64,000 nt of DNA from Scalesia atractyloides (Eukaryota; Streptophyta; Magnoliopsida; Asterales; Asteraceae), in assembly GCA_947069175.1 (NCBI GenBank), contig CAMTDV010000013.1, positions 15,295,001 to 15,359,000 on the forward strand. The letters run 5' to 3'. Under the pieces are notes generated by a model that worked only from the letters and a program-made list of their open reading frames with translations, did no database searches and had not been told where the DNA came from. The translations under genes and the position numbers were made by a program. Shown one piece after another: positions 58,553 through 64,000 of this stretch (position 1 is its first letter; every line of letters starts with the position of its first letter).

Positions 58553-59583
58553 TCAATAACGGTACGCCTTACTCCCTTCTTCTATACCCAAATGAACCAT
58601 AGGCTCGCTTCGATCACGAAGCTTGGTTATTTCGTTCAGCTTCTTTACATAGGCCACACACCCGAAGATTCGAACATGCTCAAGGGTTGGTTTAGAGCTC
58701 TTCCAGGCCTGATACGGTGTTCGATTCCTCACTGACTTTGTTCCAATCCGATTGAGCAGAAAAACTGAGTGCCGAACAGCTTCTGCCCAGAGTACATCAG
58801 GTACTTTCATACTCTGCAGTACAGTTCTTGTCATTTCTATAATCGTCCTGTTCGACGCTCCACCACGCCGTTTTGCTGTGGCGTATACGGAGCCGTCAAC
58901 TGTCTTCTAATCACTGCTTCACTACAAAACTCATTGAATTTGTGTGAATTAAATTCACCATCACGGTCAGTTCGTAACATCTTAATCTTGAATGAACTCT
59001 CTTTTTCAACTCTAGCTTTGAATTTTTTAAATCTCATCAAGGCTTCGTCTTTAGACATTAATAAGTAAACCCACATCAATCGAGAATAATCATCAACCAA
59101 CAAGAAGAAATACCTATTATCTCCCTTTGAGCAAGGTGTAATTGGTCCACAGAGGTCCACATGAATGAGCTGTAGAGGTTCTTTTGCCCTCCATGTTGAC
59201 TCTGCTGGAAAACTTTGCCTCAGCTGCTTGCCTATCAAACACCCTTCACAAACTTTCGATGGATGGTCGATATAAGGTACTCCATCTACCATTTCCTTTC
59301 TCGCCTTGCTTTGCAAGACTCCAAAGTTAGCATGTCCCATTCGAGCATGCCACACCCATTCTTCTTGGTCCAAATTCATAGCCAAACAAATTGGTTTTCC
59401 TGGTGTTAATAGAATTTTGTACAATCTGTATGCATATCTTTCCACCTTCATGATCAATCTTCCTTTGGCATCGTGCATCCTTGGATAGTTTTGCCTCATT
59501 CCCACATTGTACCCGTCTTCTATTATTTGCCCTAGGCTAATGACATTGCTATGCAATGTTGGAATATAGTACACATTTGGCAA
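58553..59583 (-). pseudogene. Copia integrase
   Basis: The N-terminal zinc-binding HHCC region (WHARMGH ... CEGCLIGK) and the catalytic core are visible: first Asp in IHVDLCGPI, second in RTDRDGEF, Glu in NGVVERRTG, with the expected spacing of the DD-35-E type. A break at ~58835 separates this 248-codon frame from the following one (58834-58553), which carries LWAEAVRHSVFLLNR, SVRNRTPYQAW and GCVAYVKKL. The enzyme would insert the cDNA into the genome, but the frame break leaves it doubtful. Confidence 0.82.
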
Positions 59584-59849
59584 ATCGAATTGCTCACCAT
59601 TCTTGCAATTAAAAAGATACTTCTACCTTTTATTTCAACCTTTGAACCGTCTCCAAACCTGACTTGACCCGTTATCTTTTCATCCAGTTCGGCAAACACT
59701 TCGCTAAGACCCGTCATATGGTTACTTGCCCCGTTAGCCAAATACCACATGTGTTGATACCTACTTGGTACCACTTTTTCTTCATTAAGCAGAACCATAT
59801 TCTGAGTTTCTTCACCACATACGGACAATAACAATGTGGCTTCATCTTC
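59532..59849 (-). pseudogene. Copia protease region, catalytic Asp lost
   Basis: The frame reads QHMWYLANGASNHMTG. Copia proteases have an Asp two residues before the Gly of this motif (D-x-G-A-S); here the codon is GCT (Ala), so the aspartic protease would be inactive. The region after FLIARMVSN is shifted relative to the integrase frame. It overlaps the start of the integrase frame. Confidence 0.8.
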
Positions 59850-59852
59850 TTA

Positions 59853-60784
59853 CTCTTGAGCCAAGTTCACCTCCTTATCATGTTTCTTTCCTTGTTTACA
59901 TTCAGAGGCATAATGACCAAGGTTATTGCATTCAAAACATTTTATATGGCTCTTATCTCTTGGTCTTCGTTCCGGGTTTCCAAAATCTTGGCGTGACCTG
60001 CCACCCCAGTTCCACCCCTGCCTCTAGGTGCACCTCTGCCCTTTGATTCGCTTCTGCTGCCTCTACTTTGGTTATACCGACCTCTGCCATGACCAGCTAT
60101 CAGATGCGTTTTACTTAAGCCTTTTTGACCTCCCAAACTATCTGATTTGGTGAGTAAAAGAGTGCTCGCTCCACCACAGTTCCTTTTCCGACGCTTTAAT
60201 CTTTCTTCATATGCTTTTAGATGCTCAATTGCCTCTTCAAAAGGCATACTTTCTACATCCAAACTTTGTTCAATTGAAGCCACCAGGTTGATAAATTTCT
60301 CAGGCACAATGTCAAATAGCTTTTGAACCAACTCCTCATCACTCAGTGTTGCACCTACACTGGTATACCTTGAGATCATGCCAGATAACTTTGCAGTATA
60401 ATCATCAATTAACTCCCCATATTTCATGTATAGCCCTTCGAATTCACTCTTTAAAATCCGTAATCTGGCCTTTTTGACCCGCTTAGCACCAACCTACCTG
60501 GATTTCAAGGAACCCCAGACCTCCTTAGCCATTTTCTTCTTCGCCGCCTGCGATAGAATTTCTTTTGGTATGGACTGAAAGATGAAGGCACGAGCTTGCT
60601 TAGATTTCTTCTCATCCACGATCACACCGGTCGGTGGCTCGACAGCATCCCACGACCCATGGGCGTCCATTATTGCCTCCATCTTTATTGCCCAGGTGTT
60701 GTAATTTGTGGCTGTAAGGATTGGGCATTGAAAAGTGATTGGGTTATCTTTGGGAGGGTTAGGGTTCGTATTGATCACTGACAT
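59853..60784 (-). pseudogene. Copia Gag
   Basis: Starts MSVINTNPNPPKDNP. UBN2-type core (CPILTATNYNTWAIK, SIPKEIL) then a break at ~60494. The frame resumes at MKYGELIDDYTAKLSG ... FEEAIEHLKAYEE. Next come a Gly/Arg/Ser-rich stretch and, after another frameshift near 59945, a CCHC knuckle (CFECNNLGHYASEC). A TAA at 59850-59852 cuts Gag from protease. The core shares its order of motifs with Gag of the array at 14140 (TATNY.WAIK, GEL.DD..K.SG, IEQ..D..SM.F.E). Confidence 0.85.
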
Positions 60785-60830
60785 GGTATCTAATCACAGA
60801 TTTTGGGCATAGAAATTATGGTTCATATTG

Positions 60831-60842
60831 GCTCTGATACCA
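60831..60842 (-). other. Primer-binding site of copia element
   Basis: Minus strand TGGTATCAGAGC, two bases from the LTR. Confidence 0.85.
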
Positions 60843-60844
60843 AA

Positions 60845-61175
60845 TGTTAGAATTTGGTATCTGAATGCAGATCTAAAGAACAGAAATACAGGGTATGATT
60901 GAGTCGAAATCTTATAACTTTATTGAATAACTGGAACAATAATCATCACAGATTTTATAAGCTTTTTCGACTGATTGAAATTGAGGAAAACTTTATAATA
61001 AAAAACAAGGCGTCTGCTGCTATAAATACTAAAAATGAAACTGAATGAATTGGTCATCAACGTTCACCATAAAATCTGGGACCCACTTGCTGCAAACGTT
61101 TATTATTTTCCTTTTCTCCAACGTTTATTTTCTGAACTAGTCCTCCCTTTTTATCCAGTCAAACACTAACCAACA
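60845..61175 (-). repeat. Copia LTR (5' LTR)
   Basis: TGTTAGAATTTGG...ACCAACA, next to the target duplication ggtga. Confidence 0.92.
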
Positions 61176-62433
61176 GGTGAGGCTAGTAATCTGTGCCGCA
61201 CAAGCAATAATCCCTCAAACATTCCAATAAACAGCAGTTAGAACTATGTTTAGTGCTCTGACCATTGCTGGTACTTCATAACTAACATACATAGATGGGA
61301 GTTCCTTAAACTGGATAATGCACTGAGCTAACTCAAGGACCGAGTGAATGAGTCTGTTGAGTGCATCAAATTTAGGCTTCAGTAGCGCCAAATGCTCCAT
61401 GATCATTGGTACTTGTCTAAGAACAGCCATTGATTTTTGCAAGTTGGTTTGATGAATAAATTTGAGCCAGAAGCCAGAATTCACCATAGTTTAGAGCAAA
61501 AGCTGCAAGGATTAGTGCCAGCTTGGCATCCCAGTGGTAGTTTCCTACCGTGTGGAATAGTGAAACTGCTATTGAGTGTCCATCCCCGCTAGTTAAGCAC
61601 TTGAATGACATCTGTAACATATGAATGATTAATTTAATGGGTAATCATAGGTTATATATAAAGAAATGAGAATATTAGTATAGATGTACAGTTTTTTTAT
61701 CAAACCTCACAAGCAAGCTTTTCAATTACATGTGACAATAAGTTAAGCATCACAACTGTGTTGGTTTGGTGAGACTTGCCCTGCAGCTTGCCCACATCAG
61801 CTTGTGCAAACTTAAAAGAGTTCAAGAACCAGGATCATTATTAATAGTAATAGTAACAGTGATAGTAATAATAGTAAAAATAACAATACCAATGAAGTAG
61901 AAGCATCTTCATCAATGGTGGCTTATGGTTGCATGTTGAAGGATATCTTCGACATTGTGGACAAGTGGTTTGACATCAACATCAGTGCCATCAGGGAGAT
62001 GCATATCAAGCACTTGCTTCGTGATAACATTATCATCTGAAGCACTAAAGATCGAGTTTCCTTCACCTCGGTTCAGCTGCTGCATCGTTGGATTATGCAC
62101 ACGACCTGTCTGTGTTGCCTCGTGGCATGCATTGGATTGATCATGGAATTCAACATTGGATTATTTTTGGGAGCCCGGAGCCATTAGCTGTTGCTGGTGC
62201 ATGGGGTTAGGTGACATACCCAACAGCTGCTGTGCCACTGGGTTAGTCACCGGACCCATAAGCGGCTGCTTTTGGTGCTGCTTGTGTGGTAGTTGCTGCT
62301 GCAACTGGTTCATTGCTGAATTGAGCGCCTCTGTGAAGGGGTTTGTGGCAGTTGTAAACAGGTTGGTGGTGGTTAAGAGCGGTTTCTCAGGGTTTGATGA
62401 TGGTGAGGTTTGCTTGGTGTAGTTGGACAGTGT

Positions 62434-64000
62434 TGTTGGAAATTTTGAAAAGCAAATGAATGAGAGATCATAAGCTTTAATTGTGTGTTGGAAATTTATA
62501 TGTGGGAAGTTGTGTTTGTCCGTATTGGTGGAGAGAAAAATCTTTTGTTGATTTTTATTTATAATTCCCTACACGAATGTATTCCTATGTGACAAGTCAC
62601 ACACAGTGATAGCCAGGAGGGTGCAAGGCACCCGACACACGCACGCGCCTGGGCCTGGGTCCAGTAGGGCGATGGTGCAATGTGGCGCTTTGATGGCGCA
62701 CTTTGCACTCTGGAGACTGTCTACATTCCTACTGGTCAAGTGAACTAATTAAGTTCTCAGAATTCATTAGGTCGTTGAATTTGAGACTTAGTTTTTATTG
62801 AATTCTATATTCAATTCTGGTATTTCAGTGTTATTGCTAAACATATTATATGCAAAGCTTTATGCTTTGTTGAGTACACAGAAGATAGAAATCGTATGGT
62901 TCATACAACACACACATCAAACTTTTTTCCTAACTTTGCACCTTGAGAACTCTTGTTTCAGGTATTCCCCGGCAGTACAATCTGCTCTGGCTGTTGTACC
63001 ATGGGAAACAGACGAGTTCTCCAGGGTGGCCTGAAATCTGTTTTAAGGGAAGTGTGACCTTCACGTGCCTCAGTCACCTTTGTTTTGTTTGTTCTTTATT
63101 TCTTTGTCATTTGTTTCTCAGTTCAATTTTGTATTGTATATTGATTCTGTATACTTCAGTTCCTGTTTATGTAATGTAACCAAAAATTTGATTAATAAAA
63201 TTGTTGTTCTATTTTATTTTGTGAACGGTTGCCCTACAAGCTTAAAACAGATTTTAAAACCCGTTCACTGTTTTGGTTTTTAAAATTTTAATAAAGTGTT
63301 TCTTTTGTTTATTGCAAAACTTTTGTAGTTTGCGTTGGTTTTCTGTAAACCAAATTGTTTCTACCATAAACTGATTGTTTTTTGTACTCTTATTTCAGAA
63401 ATGGCTACTGTTCAAGCAAACACATCAACCACTGTTGATCCACATCCACTACCATGGGACCATTAGTTGGTACCCAAGCGCCTCAAACGGTTGCTAACCA
63501 TGCTGAAAAACAAGAGAAATTTACTGGTTTAAATTTTAAGAGATGGCAACAGAAGATGTTGTTCTATCTAACGGCTCTAAACCCTGTGAGGTTTCTAATT
63601 GAATCCCTCCTGTTCTCGCAGAAGGGACAACTGATGTTTAATCCGTGAGTGTTGTTGATGCATGGAAACATTATGAGTACCTATGTCGCAACTATGTGTT
63701 GAACGGCTTGTAACTGCATTGTATAACATGTATCTCAAGGTTCCAACTGCCAAAGAATTATGGGAGTCATTGGAACGCAAATACAAGATCGAGGATGCGG
63801 GTACTAAAAAGTATGTTGTGGCTAGATTTTTGGACTATAAAATGATTGATTCAAAGACTATTATGAGCCAAGTTCAAGAATTGTAGATTATTCTTAGTGA
63901 TATTTTGTCTGAAGGAATGAATCTTAGTGAAACATTCCAAGTGGCATCAATTGTTGAACAGTTGCCTTCTAGTTGGGTGGACTTCAAGAATTACCTTAAG
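62434..64000 (+). mobile_element. Second copia element, 5' part (runs off window)
   Basis: Begins TGTTGGAAATTTTG directly after SEO exon 1 sequence at 62433, so it has removed the SEO start region from the exon. The LTR end and primer site could not be placed with confidence. A splice-acceptor-like tatttcag lies just before the gag start, hinting at a leader intron. The right end is outside the window. Confidence 0.75.
63401..64000 (+). pseudogene. Copia Gag, broken and incomplete
   Basis: Starts MATVQANTSTTVDPHPLPWDH then stop at 63464. In other frames: AEKQEKFTGLNFKRWQQKM, YLTALNP, YLCRNYV..., KELWESLERKYKIEDAGTKK, VVARFLDYKMIDSKT, then TAG near 63884 and SWVDFKNYLK at the window end. This is the Gag core of a common plant copia family, different from the one at 56241. 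Several frameshifts and stops make it non-functional. Confidence 0.8.

Larger units (their letters stand above)
56236..61180 (-). mobile_element. Complete Ty1/copia element inserted in SEO exon 3
   Basis: Element 56241-61175 (4935 bp) with a 5-bp target duplication ggtga at 56236-56240 and 61176-61180. LTRs 339 and 331 bp, minus-strand primer site and purine tract. Order: gag, protease, integrase, reverse transcriptase/RNase H, as in copia. The two LTRs differ by about 16 substitutions plus an ~8-bp indel by eye (~95% identity), so it is much older than the gypsy array. Coding regions are broken at several points. Confidence 0.93.
54237..62433 (-). pseudogene. SEO: Second SEO gene, destroyed by mutations and two copia insertions
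   Basis: Matches the SEO gene at 38254 exon by exon (exon 1 61890-62433 partial; 2 61706-61810; 3 61181-61611 plus 56222-56240; 4 56016-56131; 5 55802-55943; 6 55226-55717; 7 54237-54876). Exon 1 lacks the start, which is replaced by a copia LTR at 62434. Exon 3 is split by a copia element with a ggtga duplication. A single-base insertion in exon 3 and one-base deletions in exons 5 and 7 shift the frame. A Trp codon of exon 6 is now TAG (55487-55489). Exon 2 has a 12-bp in-frame duplication. Exons 4 and 6 keep the length of the intact gene. It cannot encode an SEO protein. Confidence 0.9.

Overview
This is plant nuclear DNA, most likely from a eudicot. It has spliced genes with GT-AG introns, a sieve-element occlusion (SEO) gene pair, an arabinogalactan protein gene, and many plant-type Ty1/copia, Ty3/gypsy and hAT elements. 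The gypsy LTR style recalls Asteraceae, but the sequence does not prove the family. Only two host genes look intact: an AGP gene at 21847-22302 (-) and a seven-exon SEO gene at 38254-41287 (-). Most of the rest is transposable elements or intergenic DNA.

Layout, left to right. 1-14139 is a minus-strand Ty3/gypsy-type element that carries gag but no pol. It is arranged in tandem as LTR(partial)-internal-LTR-internal-LTR, with a period of about 6974 bp. Its 2.6-kb LTRs each hold five tRNA-like modules, and its internal region holds arrays of hairpin-forming repeats. Its right end lies inside a second tandem array (14140-21687, +) of a different gag-only element, a Ty1/copia type, with five full-length LTRs, one partial LTR and four broken gag genes plus a gag fragment. 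So one head-to-tail gag-only array is nested in another. The AGP gene lies 159 bp beyond.

22303-36000 is intergenic DNA. It holds a hAT MITE with a perfect 8-bp target duplication, a shortened tRNA-Thr gene, old gypsy LTR remnants, a Tat/Athila-type 5' end (LTR, tRNA-Asp primer site, start of gag), and a decayed copia reverse transcriptase joined to it. 36421-41287 holds another hAT MITE, four tandem copies of a 302-bp unit lying in the 3' flank of the SEO gene, and the SEO gene itself, whose exons reconstruct to 812 codons. 41288-54236 is intergenic, with further MITEs (one Mutator-like, three with 8-bp target duplications) and a copia pol fragment.

54237-62433 is a second SEO copy in the same orientation. 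It is a pseudogene with frameshifts, a nonsense codon, a full copia element in exon 3 (56241-61175, target duplication ggtga) and a second copia element starting in exon 1 (62434 to the window end). The SEO pair therefore shows a local duplication with one intact and one destroyed member. Exon boundaries, LTR ends and target duplications were read by eye, and no database search was possible.
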